Made by a program: the position numbers and the translations under genes. The notes under the pieces are model-generated. The model did no database searches. It worked only from the letters and a program-made list of their open reading frames with translations, and was not told the origin of the DNA. A stretch of DNA of 46,352 nt from an uncultured Lachnospiraceae bacterium (GTDB lineage: Bacteria; Bacillota; Clostridia; Lachnospirales; Lachnospiraceae): the NCBI GenBank assembly GCA_902800325.1, contig CADCDW010000007.1, forward strand, positions 1 to 46,352. Direction: 5' to 3'. Shown here in pieces: positions 37,522-46,352 of the stretch. Within the stretch, counting starts at the first letter, position 1; every line of letters starts with the position of its first letter.

Positions 37522-37776
37522 GTGGACAGAAATCTGAGAAAAACACGTGTAGGTTTAGTTACAAGTGATAAGATGGATAAGACAATTGTGGTATCAATCG
37601 TTGATAATGTAAAGCATCCTCTTTACGGTAAGATTGTAAAGAGAACTTACAAGCTCAAGGCTCATGATGAGAACAATGAGTGTAAGATTGGTGATAGAGT
37701 AAGAGTTATGGAGACAAGACCTTTATCAAAGGATAAGAGATGGAGACTTGTTGAGATAATCGAGAAAGCAAAGTAA
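37522..37776 (+). CDS. rpsQ: Ribosomal protein S17
   Basis: An 84-residue 30S primary assembly protein with an OB fold; [19 protein letters not shown] and [13 protein letters not shown] are typical. Initiation is at GTG 37522, with AAAGGAGG upstream. It stands 23 bases after rpmC and 13 before rplN. Confidence 0.97.
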   Translation: MDRNLRKTRVGLVTSDKMDKTIVVSIVDNVKHPLYGKIVKRTYKLKAHDENNECKIGDRVRVMETRPLSKDKRWRLVEIIEKAK

Positions 37777-37789
37777 GGAGGCAAATACA

Positions 37790-38158
37790 ATGGTTCAGCA
37801 GGAAACAAGACTTAGAGTTGCTGACAATACAGGTGCTAAAGAAATCCTTTGCATCAGAGTATTAGGCGGTTCTACAAGAAGATATGCAAATATTGGTGAT
37901 ATCATCGTTGCCTCAGTTAAAGATGCAACACCAGGCGGAGTTGTTAAGAAGGGTGACGTTGTAAAGGCTGTTGTAGTTCGTACAAAGAAGGGAGCACGTC
38001 GTAAGGACGGTTCTTACATCAAGTTTGATGAGAATGCAGCAGTAATCATAAAGGATGATGGTAATCCAAGAGGAACTCGTATATTTGGACCTGTCGCAAG
38101 AGAGTTAAGAGACAAGAAGTTCATGAAGATAGTTTCTTTGGCACCGGAAGTATTATAG
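37790..38158 (+). CDS. rplN: Ribosomal protein L14
   Basis: A 122-residue 50S interface protein, target of the silencing factor Rsf[20 protein letters not shown] and [17 protein letters not shown] are diagnostic and complete. AAGGAGG precedes ATG 37790. Confidence 0.98.
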   Translation: MVQQETRLRVADNTGAKEILCIRVLGGSTRRYANIGDIIVASVKDATPGGVVKKGDVVKAVVVRTKKGARRKDGSYIKFDENAAVIIKDDGNPRGTRIFGPVARELRDKKFMKIVSLAPEVL

Positions 38159-38170
38159 GAGGTAGAGACT

Positions 38171-38488
38171 GTGGCAACAACAAAAATCAAAAAAGACGAT
38201 CTTGTTAAAGTAATTGCCGGCAAGGATAAAGGCAAAGAAGGTAAAGTATTAGCAGTTGATACTAAGAATAATACAGTATTAGTTGAAGGTGTTAATATAG
38301 TTCATAAGCATAGTAAGCCTAGTATGCAGAATCAGCAGGGCGGAATTATAGATAAGGAAGCTCCTATTGATATATCTAATGTTATGTACCTTTACAAGGG
38401 AAAGACAGTTAGAGTTGGCTTCCAAGGTGAAAAGAAGGATAAAGTCAGAGTAGCTAAGGTTGATGGTAAGTTAGAAGTTATCGATTAG
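38171..38488 (+). CDS. rplX: Ribosomal protein L24
   Basis: A 105-residue assembly-initiator protein of the 50S with a KOW motif (DDLVKVIAGKDKGKEGKVLA). It begins with GTG at 38171; TAGGAGG overlaps the rplN stop. The sequence is complete to the C-terminal KVDGKLEVID. Confidence 0.97.
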   Translation: MATTKIKKDDLVKVIAGKDKGKEGKVLAVDTKNNTVLVEGVNIVHKHSKPSMQNQQGGIIDKEAPIDISNVMYLYKGKTVRVGFQGEKKDKVRVAKVDGKLEVID

Positions 38489-38515
38489 GAAGCATAGGAA
38501 AGGAGGCACAGGATT

Positions 38516-39055
38516 TTGAGCAGACTTAAAGAAATGTATAGCAACGAAATTAAAGATGCTATGATGAAGAAGTTCGGATATAAAAATGTTATGCAGATAC
38601 CAAAGCTTGAGAAGATAGTTATCAACATGGGCGTTGGTGAAGCAAGAGAAAATGCCAAAGTATTAGATGCAGCTGTTAAGGATTTGGAGATTATCACAGG
38701 TCAGAAGGCTGTTGTAACACGTGCTAAGAAGTCAGTTGCAAACTTCAAGTTAAGAGAAGGTATGCCAATTGGCTGTAAGGTAACACTTAGAGGCGAGAAG
38801 ATGTATGAGTTTACAGACAGACTTGTAAATCTTGCATTGCCACGAGTACGTGACTTCAGAGGTGTTAACCCTGATGCATTTGATGGTAGAGGTAACTATG
38901 CATTAGGAATTAAAGAGCAGCTTATTTTCCCGGAAATCGAGTACGATAAGGTTGATAAGGTAAGAGGTATGGACGTTATATTTGTAACTACTGCCGAGAC
39001 AGACGAGGAAGCTCGTGAATTATTAACACTTTTCGGTATGCCGTTTAAGAAGTAG
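38516..39055 (+). CDS. rplE: Ribosomal protein L5
   Basis: A 179-residue 50S protein that binds 5S rRNA and bridges to S13. The sequence [16 protein letters not shown] and the block [18 protein letters not shown] are diagnostic. Initiation appears to be at TTG 38516, placed after AAAGGAGG (about 38499-38506). The N-terminus [19 protein letters not shown] aligns with other L5 proteins, so this rare start is likely right. Confidence 0.97.
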   Translation: MSRLKEMYSNEIKDAMMKKFGYKNVMQIPKLEKIVINMGVGEARENAKVLDAAVKDLEIITGQKAVVTRAKKSVANFKLREGMPIGCKVTLRGEKMYEFTDRLVNLALPRVRDFRGVNPDAFDGRGNYALGIKEQLIFPEIEYDKVDKVRGMDVIFVTTAETDEEARELLTLFGMPFKK

Positions 39056-39068
39056 AGGAGGAAGTATA

Positions 39069-39254
39069 ATGGCAAAAACATCAATGAAGGTTAAACAGCA
39101 GCGCAAGCAGAAGTTTTCAACCAGAGAATATACTCGTTGTAAAATATGCGGACGTCCACATTCAGTATTAAGAAAGTACGGAATATGCAGAGTATGCTTC
39201 AGAGAATTAGCATACAAGGGACAGATACCAGGCGTTAAGAAGTCAAGCTGGTAA
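39069..39254 (+). CDS. rpsN: Ribosomal protein S14, zinc-binding type (type Z)
   Basis: A 61-residue 30S head protein with zinc ligands C24, C27, C40 and C43. The C+ form is the short form; a zinc-free paralogue often exists elsewhere and is induced on zinc loss. GAGGAGG lies before the ATG. It keeps its usual place between rplE and rpsH. Confidence 0.98.
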   Translation: MAKTSMKVKQQRKQKFSTREYTRCKICGRPHSVLRKYGICRVCFRELAYKGQIPGVKKSSW

Positions 39255-39277
39255 GATTAATTAAGGAGGCAAAAAAT

Positions 39278-39679
39278 ATGTCAATGAGCGATCCAATTGC
39301 AGATATGCTTACAAGAATTCGTAATGCAAATACTGCAAAACATGATACAGTAGATATACCGGCATCTAAGATGAAGCTGGCGATTGCGGATATTCTTCTC
39401 AAAGAGGGATATGTAAAGGCAGTTGACGTTATAGAAGAGGGTAACTTTAAAACTATAAAGATTACACTTAAGTATGGTGCAGACAAGAACGAAAAGATCC
39501 TTACAGGCCTTAAGAGAATCTCAAAGCCGGGACTTCGTGTATATGCATCAAAGGATAAACTTCCAAAGGTTCTTGGCGGTCTTGGAGTTGCAATTATTTC
39601 AACTAACAAGGGTGTATTAACTGATAAGGAAGCAAGAAAAGAAAATGTTGGTGGAGAGGTACTTGCATTTATATGGTAG
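39278..39679 (+). CDS. rpsH: Ribosomal protein S8
   Basis: A 133-residue 30S protein that binds the central domain of 16S rRNA; in E. coli it represses the spc operon at the rplE message. [13 protein letters not shown] and the C-terminal [20 protein letters not shown] are diagnostic. ATG 39278 has AAGGAGG upstream; ATG 39284 is an alternative two codons later. Confidence 0.98.
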   Translation: MSMSDPIADMLTRIRNANTAKHDTVDIPASKMKLAIADILLKEGYVKAVDVIEEGNFKTIKITLKYGADKNEKILTGLKRISKPGLRVYASKDKLPKVLGGLGVAIISTNKGVLTDKEARKENVGGEVLAFIW

Positions 39680-39718
39680 TAAGTACGGATTCAGATAAAT
39701 TTTAAGGAGGACGGCGAA

Positions 39719-40258
39719 ATGTCACGTATCGGAAGAATGCCTATCGCTATACCTGCAGGCGTTACTGTTGATATAGCAGAAAATAACAAGGTGACTGTAA
39801 AAGGCCCTAAGGGAACTCTTGAGAGAGTGCTTCCTGCTGAGATGGAGATCAGCAAAGAGGGCGAAGAGATTGTTGTAAAGAGACCAAATGATTTAAAGAA
39901 GATGAAGTCATTACACGGACTCACAAGAACTCTTATCAATAACATGGTAATTGGTGTTACTGAAGGATATCAGAAGGTGCTTGAAGTAAACGGTGTTGGT
40001 TACAGAGCAGCTAAGCAGGGAAATAAGTTAAACCTTGCACTTGGATATTCTCATCCTGTTGATATGGTTGACCCGGAGGGTATATCAACAACAGTTGACG
40101 GTAACAAGATAATAGTAAGTGGAATAGATAAAGAAAAAGTTGGCCAATATGCTGCCGAAATCAGAGAGAAGAGAGCACCTGAGCCATATAAGGGCAAGGG
40201 TATCAAGTATGCTGATGAGGTTATAAGACGTAAAGTTGGTAAGACTGGTAAGAAATAA
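39719..40258 (+). CDS. rplF: Ribosomal protein L6
   Basis: A 179-residue 50S protein near the factor-binding site, made of two similar domains. [15 protein letters not shown] and the C-terminal [19 protein letters not shown] are diagnostic. AAGGAGG is 9 bases upstream of ATG 39719. Confidence 0.98.
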   Translation: MSRIGRMPIAIPAGVTVDIAENNKVTVKGPKGTLERVLPAEMEISKEGEEIVVKRPNDLKKMKSLHGLTRTLINNMVIGVTEGYQKVLEVNGVGYRAAKQGNKLNLALGYSHPVDMVDPEGISTTVDGNKIIVSGIDKEKVGQYAAEIREKRAPEPYKGKGIKYADEVIRRKVGKTGKK

Positions 40259-40275
40259 TTAAGGGAGTGAAAAAG

Positions 40276-40644
40276 ATGATTAAGAAAGAATCAAGAAGTG
40301 CTATACGTACTAAAAAACATTTAAAGATTCGTAACCGTTTTAACGGCACTGCTGAGAGACCAAGACTTGCTGTATTCAGAAGTAATAATCATATGTACGC
40401 CCAAATTATTGACGATACAGTAGGAAACACTTTAGTGTCAGCTTCAACAGTTCAGAAAGATGTTAAGGATCAGTTAGAGAAGACCAATGATGTTGCAGCA
40501 GCTGCTTACTTAGGACAGGTAATCGCTAAGAAGGCGCTTGATGCAGGAATCAAGGAAGTTGTCTTTGACAGAGGCGGCTTTATATATCAGGGTAAGATTA
40601 AGGCTTTGGCAGATGCAGCAAGAGAAGCAGGCCTGGAATTCTAA
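40276..40644 (+). CDS. rplR: Ribosomal protein L18
   Basis: A 122-residue 5S-rRNA-binding protein of the 50[20 protein letters not shown] and [20 protein letters not shown] are diagnostic. The start is ATG 40276 with AAGGGAG 8 bases upstream; a GTG at 40267 lies inside that site and is rejected. Confidence 0.97.
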   Translation: MIKKESRSAIRTKKHLKIRNRFNGTAERPRLAVFRSNNHMYAQIIDDTVGNTLVSASTVQKDVKDQLEKTNDVAAAAYLGQVIAKKALDAGIKEVVFDRGGFIYQGKIKALADAAREAGLEF

Positions 40645-40662
40645 TAAAGGAGGAAAATTTCT

Positions 40663-41172
40663 ATGAAACATGAAATAATAGATGCCAGCAAGTTAGAATT
40701 AGAAGAGCAGGTTGTTAATATCAAGCGTGTCACTAAGGTTGTTAAAGGTGGACGTAATATGAGATTTGCTGCTCTTGTAGTTGTTGGTGATAAGAATGGC
40801 CACATCGGTGCAGGTGTTGGTAAGGCAACTGAAATTCCTGAAGCAATCCGTAAGGGAAAAGAAGATGCAATCAAGAAGTTAGTTAAAGTTAGTATAAATG
40901 AAAACGGAAGTATACCATATGACTGGACTGGAGAGTTTGGTAGTGCAAGAGTAATACTTAAGTCATCTCCTGAAGGTACAGGTATCATAGCAGGTGGTCC
41001 GGCTCGTTCAGTACTTGAGCTTGCAGGATACAAGAATATCCGTACAAAGTCCTTAGGTTCAAATAATAAGCAGAACGTTGTTCTTGCTACAATCGAAGGC
41101 CTTTCAAAGATTAAATCACCTGAGGAAGTAGCTAAACTCCGTGGTAAGTCTTTAGACGAGATCATGGGCTAA
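40663..41172 (+). CDS. rpsE: Ribosomal protein S5
   Basis: A 169-residue 30S protein involved in accuracy and mRNA unwinding. It has the double-stranded-RNA-binding-like N-terminal domain ([20 protein letters not shown]) and the C-terminal domain with [18 protein letters not shown]. The loop linked to spectinomycin response (VVKGGRNMR) is normal. AAAGGAGG lies before the start. Confidence 0.98.
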   Translation: MKHEIIDASKLELEEQVVNIKRVTKVVKGGRNMRFAALVVVGDKNGHIGAGVGKATEIPEAIRKGKEDAIKKLVKVSINENGSIPYDWTGEFGSARVILKSSPEGTGIIAGGPARSVLELAGYKNIRTKSLGSNNKQNVVLATIEGLSKIKSPEEVAKLRGKSLDEIMG

Positions 41173-41185
41173 GGAGGGAACAAAA

Positions 41186-41368
41186 ATGGCAGATAAGGTT
41201 AAAGTAACATTGGTTAAATCACCTATTGGTGCTATTCCTAAGCATAGAGCTACTGTAAAGGCATTAGGTCTTAACAAGATGCATAAGACTGTTGAGTTAC
41301 CTAACAATGCAGCAACTCAGGGAATGGTTAAACAGGTTAGACATTTAGTAAAAGTTGAAGAGGCTTAA
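41186..41368 (+). CDS. rpmD: Ribosomal protein L30
   Basis: A 60-residue 50S protein with a ferredoxin-like fold; VTLVKSPIGAIPKHRATVKA is diagnostic. AAGGAGG lies before ATG 41186. Its place between rpsE and rplO is the standard order. Confidence 0.97.
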   Translation: MADKVKVTLVKSPIGAIPKHRATVKALGLNKMHKTVELPNNAATQGMVKQVRHLVKVEEA

Positions 41369-41397
41369 GAAATAATATTTGAAAAGGAGGTAAAGTC

Positions 41398-41838
41398 ATG
41401 AATTTATCAAGTTTAAAGCCTGCTGAAGGTGCAACTAAAAGTGATAGCTTCAGAAGAGGCCGTGGACATGGTTCAGGAAATGGCAAGACCGCAGGTAAGG
41501 GACATAAAGGTCAGAAGGCTCGTTCAGGTGCACCAAGACCTGGTTTTGAAGGTGGCCAGATGCCACTTTACAGAAGAATTCCTAAGAGAGGTTTCAAGTG
41601 CAGAAACCACAAGGAAATCGTTGCAATAAACGTATCAGCTCTTGAGAGATTTGAAGATGGTGCTGAGGTAACAGTAGCTTCTCTTATCGAAGCAGGTATC
41701 GTTAAAAATGCAAGAGACGGCGTTAAGATATTAGGAAATGGAGAGTTAACTAAGAAACTTACTGTTAAGGTAAATGCCTGCAGTAAGGCAGCTGAGGAAA
41801 AGATTACAGCTCTTGGTGGAAAAGTTGAGGTGATGTAG
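41398..41838 (+). CDS. rplO: Ribosomal protein L15
   Basis: A 146-residue late-assembly 50S protein with a long basic N-terminal extension ([20 protein letters not shown]) that enters the rRNA core. AAAAGGAGG precedes the ATG. The stop lies one base before the secY start, so translation is closely coupled. Confidence 0.98.
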   Translation: MNLSSLKPAEGATKSDSFRRGRGHGSGNGKTAGKGHKGQKARSGAPRPGFEGGQMPLYRRIPKRGFKCRNHKEIVAINVSALERFEDGAEVTVASLIEAGIVKNARDGVKILGNGELTKKLTVKVNACSKAAEEKITALGGKVEVM

Positions 41839-41839
41839 T

Positions 41840-43153
41840 ATGTTCAAGACCTTAAGTAATGCGCTTAAAGTTAAAGAAATACGAAATGGATTATTATTCA
41901 CACTTCTTATACTTGTAGTTATAAGATTAGGATGTCTTATACCGGTACCGGGACTTAATACTCAGGCTGTTAAAGAGTATTTAGAGGGAGCTCTCGGAGA
42001 TGCAAACAGTTTCCTCAGTTCATTTACAGGTGGATCATTTACGCAGATGTCAATATTTGCACTTAATGTAACACCATATATCACATCATCTATCATAATC
42101 CAACTTCTTACAATTGCCATACCGGCATTGGAAGAGATGCAGAAAGATGGTGAAGATGGACGTAAGAAGATGACTGCAATCACAAGATATCTGACAATTC
42201 TCCTTGCAGTTATCGAGAGTTTGGGACTTTGCATTGGATTTGACAGAGGAAATTATCTTACAATCCATGGTATACTTGGTTATCTCGTAATCATAATCAC
42301 GCTTACAACAGGAAGTACCTTTGTAATGTGGCTTGGTGAAAAGGTTACTGACTTTGGTGTTGGTAATGGTATATCAATCATACTTCTTATCAATATCGTA
42401 TCAAGAATGCCGAGTGATTTCTATGATCTTTACCTTAAATTTGTAAAGGGTAAGGATATTGTAAATATGGTGATTGCTATAGTTATAGTTGCTGGTGTAA
42501 TTATCATAACGGTTGCTCTTGTTGTACTTTTACAGGACGGCGAGAGAAAAATTCCTGTACAGTATGCCCAGAAGGTTCAAGGAAGACGTATGGTTGGAGG
42601 AAGAGGAAGTCATATACCGCTCAAGGTTAATACCGCAGGTGTTATCCCAATCATCTTTGCGTCATCACTTTTATCTGTTCCTGCAGTTATAGTTAATTTA
42701 TTTAACATAAAGACGTCAAGTACATGGGCAAAGATAATGCAGGGAATGAATTCAAATTACTGGTTTAACAAGGCGTATCCTTGGGCCAGTGTGGGACTTG
42801 TAGTATATATTCTGCTTGTATTCTTCTTTGCATACTTCTATACATCGGTTACATTTAATCCGATGGAGGTTGCAAACAACATGAAGAAGGGCGGTGGATT
42901 TATCCCAGGTATCAGACCCGGCAAGCCAACACAGGATTATCTTAACAGAATACTTAATTATATAGTGTTCATCGGTGCAGTCGGACTTATAATTGTTGCT
43001 ATAATACCTATATTCTTCAATGGAATGTTTGGTGCAAATGTTTCATTTGGTGGTACATCACTTATCATCATTGTAGGTGTTATCATAGAGACAATTAAGC
43101 AGATTGAATCAAAGATGATAGTAAGAAACTACTCAGGTTTCTTATCAAATTAG
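41840..43153 (+). CDS. secY: Protein translocase channel subunit SecY
   Basis: The 437-residue central pore of the Sec translocon has ten membrane helices. Typical features are the plug region after TM1 (RLGCLIPVPGL), the cytoplasmic loop QGRRMVGGRGSHIPLKVN and the last helices with IPGIRPGKPT. It ends the spc operon: a 196-base gap with a hairpin and a promoter separates it from adk, whereas secY-adk is often continuous in other Firmicutes. Confidence 0.98.
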   Translation: MFKTLSNALKVKEIRNGLLFTLLILVVIRLGCLIPVPGLNTQAVKEYLEGALGDANSFLSSFTGGSFTQMSIFALNVTPYITSSIIIQLLTIAIPALEEMQKDGEDGRKKMTAITRYLTILLAVIESLGLCIGFDRGNYLTIHGILGYLVIIITLTTGSTFVMWLGEKVTDFGVGNGISIILLINIVSRMPSDFYDLYLKFVKGKDIVNMVIAIVIVAGVIIITVALVVLLQDGERKIPVQYAQKVQGRRMVGGRGSHIPLKVNTAGVIPIIFASSLLSVPAVIVNLFNIKTSSTWAKIMQGMNSNYWFNKAYPWASVGLVVYILLVFFFAYFYTSVTFNPMEVANNMKKGGGFIPGIRPGKPTQDYLNRILNYIVFIGAVGLIIVAIIPIFFNGMFGANVSFGGTSLIIIVGVIIETIKQIESKMIVRNYSGFLSN

Positions 43154-43298
43154 TATAATATAGGATATAAGGAGTGTATCTTTTGATACATTCCTATTCC
43201 TTGTTATAGAAGAATTTATTTTCTTGATAAAAATTAAAGTTTGCTGTATATTATTATTTGTACATTTAAGCTGATAAATATTTCTCTGTATATGAGGA

Positions 43299-43327
43299 TT
43301 GACATAAATGTTGCTATTAAATAAATT
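43299..43327 (+). promoter_or_regulatory. Sigma-A promoter of adk-map-infA
   Basis: TTGACA (43299-43304), 17-base spacer, TAAATT (43322-43327). The start point would lie near 43334, only about 16 bases before the adk ATG, so the leader is little more than the ribosome binding site GGAGG (43337-43341). Confidence 0.75.
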
Positions 43328-43331
43328 ATAG

Positions 43332-43994
<663 letters not shown>

Positions 43995-43998
43995 TGAC

Positions 43999-44766
43999 AT
44001 GGCTATAATAATTAAATCACACAGAGAGATAGACTTAATGAGAGAAGCAGGAAGAATCCTTGCACTGACACATGAGGAGATGAAAAAGGCGGTAAGACCC
44101 GGTATATCTACCTATGAGTTAAATAAGATAGGAGAGGATGTTATAAGAAGCTATGGCTGTATACCATCTTTCCTTAATTATAATGGGTATCCTGCATCGA
44201 TATGTATTTCAGTGAATGATGAGGTTGTTCACGGAATACCTTCAAAGCACAGAATACTTCAGGAAGGCGATATAGTCAGTCTTGATGCAGGAGTTATATA
44301 CGAAGGATATCATTCGGATTCTGCGAGAACCTATGGAGTAGGAAAGATAAGCGATAAGGCGGCTGATTTAATTAAAACAACAAAAGAAAGCTTCTTTGAG
44401 GCACTTAAGGTTTGTAAAGAAGGCAATCATATAAATGATATTTCAATGGCAGTATATGATTACATAACTGCAAGAGGTTATACGGCAGTTGAGGATCTTG
44501 TGGGACACGGAGTAGGAGCAAATCTTCATGAGGCTCCTGAAGTACCAAACTTCCCAAGAGGAAGAAAAGGACCTAAGCTTAAAGCAGGAATGACCATAGC
44601 GATTGAACCTATGATTAATATAGGAACTCATGAGGTTGAATGGCTGGATGATGATTGGACGGTTGTTACCGCAGACGGGGAACTTTCAGCACATTATGAG
44701 AATACAGTTCTTATAACTGATGGCGAACCTGAGATTTTATCCAGAGCAGAAGGAATTGATTTGTAG
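43999..44766 (+). CDS. map: Methionine aminopeptidase, type I
   Basis: It removes the N-terminal Met from new proteins when residue 2 is small. The 255 residues form a pita-bread fold with metal ligands in the expected motifs: HGIPS, SLDAGVIYEGYHSDSART (two Asp), GHGVGANLHEAP (His) and the two Glu in AIEPMI and HYENTVLI. No N-terminal SH3-type zinc extension is present. GGAGAG lies in the end of adk, 4 bases before map. Confidence 0.97.
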   Translation: MAIIIKSHREIDLMREAGRILALTHEEMKKAVRPGISTYELNKIGEDVIRSYGCIPSFLNYNGYPASICISVNDEVVHGIPSKHRILQEGDIVSLDAGVIYEGYHSDSARTYGVGKISDKAADLIKTTKESFFEALKVCKEGNHINDISMAVYDYITARGYTAVEDLVGHGVGANLHEAPEVPNFPRGRKGPKLKAGMTIAIEPMINIGTHEVEWLDDDWTVVTADGELSAHYENTVLITDGEPEILSRAEGIDL

Positions 44767-44786
44767 AAATATAGGAGGGTTTATTT

Positions 44787-45005
44787 ATGCCAAAGGCAGA
44801 TGAAATTGAAATGGAAGGAGTTGTACTTGAAAAGCTTCCAAATGCTATGTTTCAGGTAGAACTTGAGAATGGACTTAAGGTATTAGCACATATAAGTGGA
44901 AAACTCAGAATGAACTACATTAAGATTCTTCCGGGAGATAAGGTGACGGTTGTTCTTTCTCCTTACGATTTAACTAAAGGTCGTATAACCTGGAGAGCAA
45001 AATAA
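44787..45005 (+). CDS. infA: Translation initiation factor IF-1
   Basis: A 72-residue S1/OB-fold protein that closes the A site during initiation. [37 protein letters not shown] and the end RGRITWR-type motif (GRITWRAK) are complete. TAGGAGGG lies 9 bases before ATG 44787. A strong terminator follows the stop by 15 bases. Confidence 0.98.
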   Translation: MPKADEIEMEGVVLEKLPNAMFQVELENGLKVLAHISGKLRMNYIKILPGDKVTVVLSPYDLTKGRITWRAK

Positions 45006-45020
45006 TATAGTTGGTAGTAT

Positions 45021-45048
45021 GCCGGCTTATAAAAGCCGGCTTTTTTTT
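45021..45048 (+). terminator. Strong terminator between infA and rpmJ
   Basis: GCCGGCTT (45021-45028) pairs with AAGCCGGC (45033-45040), 4-base loop, followed by eight T (45041-45048). It cuts the ribosomal cluster between infA and rpmJ; a new promoter follows within 11 bases. Confidence 0.95.
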
Positions 45049-45058
45049 AAAATAATGC

Positions 45059-45087
45059 TTGCAAATTGAATAAAAGGATGATAGAAT
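45059..45087 (+). promoter_or_regulatory. Sigma-A promoter of rpmJ (and the alpha operon)
   Basis: TTGCAA (45059-45064), 17-base spacer, TAGAAT (45082-45087), 41 bases before the rpmJ ATG. It restarts transcription after the infA terminator. Confidence 0.8.
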
Positions 45088-45127
45088 ATCAATTTGTAGC
45101 GGACTTTTTTGAAAGGAGTGCATTTTA

Positions 45128-45241
45128 ATGAAGGTTAGAGCATCAGTAAAACCGATTTGCGATAAGTGCAAAGTCATTAAAAGAAAAGGCAGTATTAGAA
45201 TAATCTGCGAAAATCCAAAGCACAAACAGCGTCAGGGATAA
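45128..45241 (+). CDS. rpmJ: Ribosomal protein L36, zinc type
   Basis: A 37-residue 50S protein: [20 protein letters not shown] at the N-terminus, ending KHKQRQG. Zinc ligands are C11, C14, C27 and H32. GAAAGGAG lies 12 bases before ATG 45128. It is too short for most gene finders but complete and in its conserved place between infA and rpsM. It is flanked by its own promoter and by the long rpsM leader. Confidence 0.97.
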   Translation: MKVRASVKPICDKCKVIKRKGSIRIICENPKHKQRQG

Positions 45242-45524
45242 TTAAAACCTGCATATGAAGTTAGAACAAGGTATCTAGGATGATAGCCCATCTATAATTA
45301 TACCTTGTCTTTGTGCGTGTAATACTTTAGGTATTATATTCTAACATTTAAAGCGGCTGTAGCATTTTTAGAAATGCTAATTAATTATAAGTAGTTATAT
45401 CTTTTGTGCGTCGGGTATGCATTTCACCTCTTATCTACATATAAGAGATACTTTGGAGTATAAAGGGTATGTTTGTTGATTTCTCAACAAGTAAGAGAAG
45501 TAAAATTTACGGAGGTAATTTAGA
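45242..45524 (+). promoter_or_regulatory. Structured rpsM (alpha operon) leader
   Basis: A three-way junction is closed by GTTAGAA (45260-45266) with TTCTAAC (45339-45345). It encloses ACAAGGTAT (45266-45274) with ATACCTTGT (45300-45308) and AATAC (45321-45325) with GTATT (45331-45335). Three more hairpins follow: TAGCATTT/AAATGCTA (45360-45379), CTCTTAT/ATAAGAG (45428-45447) and TGTTGA/TCAACA (45474-45489), the last 24 bases before the ribosome binding site GGAGG. In E. coli S4 represses the alpha operon from the rpsM leader. This segment is a candidate for the same role, but the fold is not shown to be homologous. Confidence 0.55.
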
Positions 45525-45893
45525 ATGGCTCGTATTTCAGGTGTTGATTTACCAAGAGACAAGCGAATCGAGATTGGACTTACTTATATCTATGGTATAG
45601 GTAGAGCTTCATCAACAAGAATTCTTGCAGAGGCAAAAGTTAATCCTGATACCAGAGTTCGTGATTTAACTGATGATGAAGTTAAGAGAATCAGTGAGGT
45701 TATCAACGAGACTCAGGTTGTAGAGGGTGATTTACGTAGAGAAATAGCTCTTAATATTAAGCGTTTACAGGAGATTGGATGCTATCGTGGTATCCGTCAC
45801 AGAAAGGGACTTCCGGTCCGTGGTCAGAAGACTAAGACAAACGCAAGAACTCGTAAGGGTCCTAAGAAGACAGTAGCTAATAAGAAGAAATAA
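45525..45893 (+). CDS. rpsM: Ribosomal protein S13
   Basis: A 122-residue 30S head protein forming bridges to L5 and contacting the P-site tRNA by its basic tail. [21 protein letters not shown] and [20 protein letters not shown] are diagnostic. ACGGAGG precedes the ATG by 10 bases. It begins the alpha operon after a structured leader. Confidence 0.98.
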   Translation: MARISGVDLPRDKRIEIGLTYIYGIGRASSTRILAEAKVNPDTRVRDLTDDEVKRISEVINETQVVEGDLRREIALNIKRLQEIGCYRGIRHRKGLPVRGQKTKTNARTRKGPKKTVANKKK

Positions 45894-45952
45894 TATTAGT
45901 CCACGATAAAAACGTCGCGGAAGTTATAGAATAACCAGGGAGGTTTAGGTTA

Positions 45953-46351
45953 ATGGCTAAGAAAGTTACTACTAAAAAAGTGGCTAAGAAGCGTGTCAGA
46001 AAGAACGTTGAACGTGGACAGGCTCATATTCAGTCATCTTTCAATAATACAATTGTTACATTAACAGATGCCGAGGGTAATGCATTATCTTGGGCAAGTG
46101 CAGGTGGATTAGGTTTCAGAGGTTCAAGAAAGTCTACTCCTTATGCTGCACAGATGGCAGCAGAGACTGCTGCAAAGGCAGCTTTACCATATGGATTAAA
46201 GACTATTGACGTTATGGTTAAGGGTCCGGGTTCAGGTAGAGAGGCAGCTATACGTGCGCTTTCAGCAAGCGGACTTGAAGTTGTAAGTATAAAGGATGTT
46301 ACACCTGTTCCACATAACGGATGTCGTCCACCAAAAAGAAGAAGAGTCTAA
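45953..46351 (+). CDS. rpsK: Ribosomal protein S11
   Basis: A 132-residue 30S platform protein at the Shine-Dalgarno groove. [20 protein letters not shown] and the C-terminal [18 protein letters not shown] are diagnostic, so the gene is complete and its stop ends one base before the window edge. GGGAGG lies before ATG 45953. rpsD, rpoA and rplQ would be expected next. Confidence 0.98.
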   Translation: MAKKVTTKKVAKKRVRKNVERGQAHIQSSFNNTIVTLTDAEGNALSWASAGGLGFRGSRKSTPYAAQMAAETAAKAALPYGLKTIDVMVKGPGSGREAAIRALSASGLEVVSIKDVTPVPHNGCRPPKRRRV

Positions 46352-46352
46352 T

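Noticed and set aside
45242-45524. tRNA or other known RNA gene in the rpsM leader
   Set aside because: No acceptor/TψC pattern (GTTCRANNC) or CCA end was found; the pairing is a junction with hairpins of another type.

Overview
The window reads as chromosome of a low-GC, spore-forming, anaerobic Firmicute, most likely Clostridia of the Lachnospiraceae type. Grounds: Shine-Dalgarno sites close to AGGAGG throughout, a spoVT / hup / rqcP / yabP / yabQ / divIC / spoIIE / tilS / hpt / ftsH cluster, class II fructose-bisphosphate aldolase, zinc-type S14, L36 and adenylate kinase, and the S10-spc-alpha ribosomal order. The species cannot be fixed from the sequence alone. No tRNA, rRNA, CRISPR array or intact transposase was found.

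Layout. 1-2.5 kb is an AT-rich accessory patch: the 3' part of a TPR-containing, STAND-like gene whose 5' end is broken, convergent with an orphan SHMT-like PLP enzyme. 2.5-10.9 kb carries single genes: a copper P-type ATPase fused to a CopZ-like chaperone domain, a CorA-type transporter, a PlsC-like acyltransferase, a cytoplasmic asparaginase (minus strand) and a clostripain-family lipoprotein. 10.9-19.6 kb is the sporulation/division/housekeeping cluster. 19.6-20.9 kb is a scar holding a possible structured RNA and a GC-rich, frameshifted DUF218 (YdcF-like) pseudogene. 20.9-31 kb has a GH13 alpha-glucan hydrolase, a dnaA that is not next to dnaN, the uvrB - small membrane protein - uvrA group behind a LexA-type box, and fba. 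From 32.2 kb to the end lies the ribosomal supercluster: rpsJ-rplC-rplD-rplW-rplB-rpsS-rplV-rpsC-rplP-rpmC-rpsQ-rplN-rplX-rplE-rpsN-rpsH-rplF-rplR-rpsE-rpmD-rplO-secY, then adk-map-infA, rpmJ, rpsM-rpsK. It is broken by internal promoters, one strong terminator and three structured non-coding segments (before rpsJ, between rpsJ and rplC, before rpsM).

How it works together. The 11-19 kb cluster joins forespore gene control (SpoVT), chromosome compaction (HU), ribosome quality control (RqcP), spore coat/cortex factors (YabP/YabQ), divisome (DivIC) and the sigma-F-activating phosphatase SpoIIE. Promoter motifs fit: a sigma-G-like promoter before spoVT and a Spo0A-type promoter with 21-bp spacing before spoIIE. 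The ribosomal block supplies most of both subunits plus the SecY channel, Met removal and IF1, and its structured leaders are the natural places for feedback by ribosomal proteins.

The most interesting non-textbook items are: the copA-copZ fusion with a strong internal ribosome binding site and in-frame ATG; a 120-base three-way-junction element between hup and rqcP that shares a hairpin motif with a second intergenic element; the rpsJ and rpsM leaders; the stand-alone variant dnaA; and the LexA box inside a terminator hairpin.
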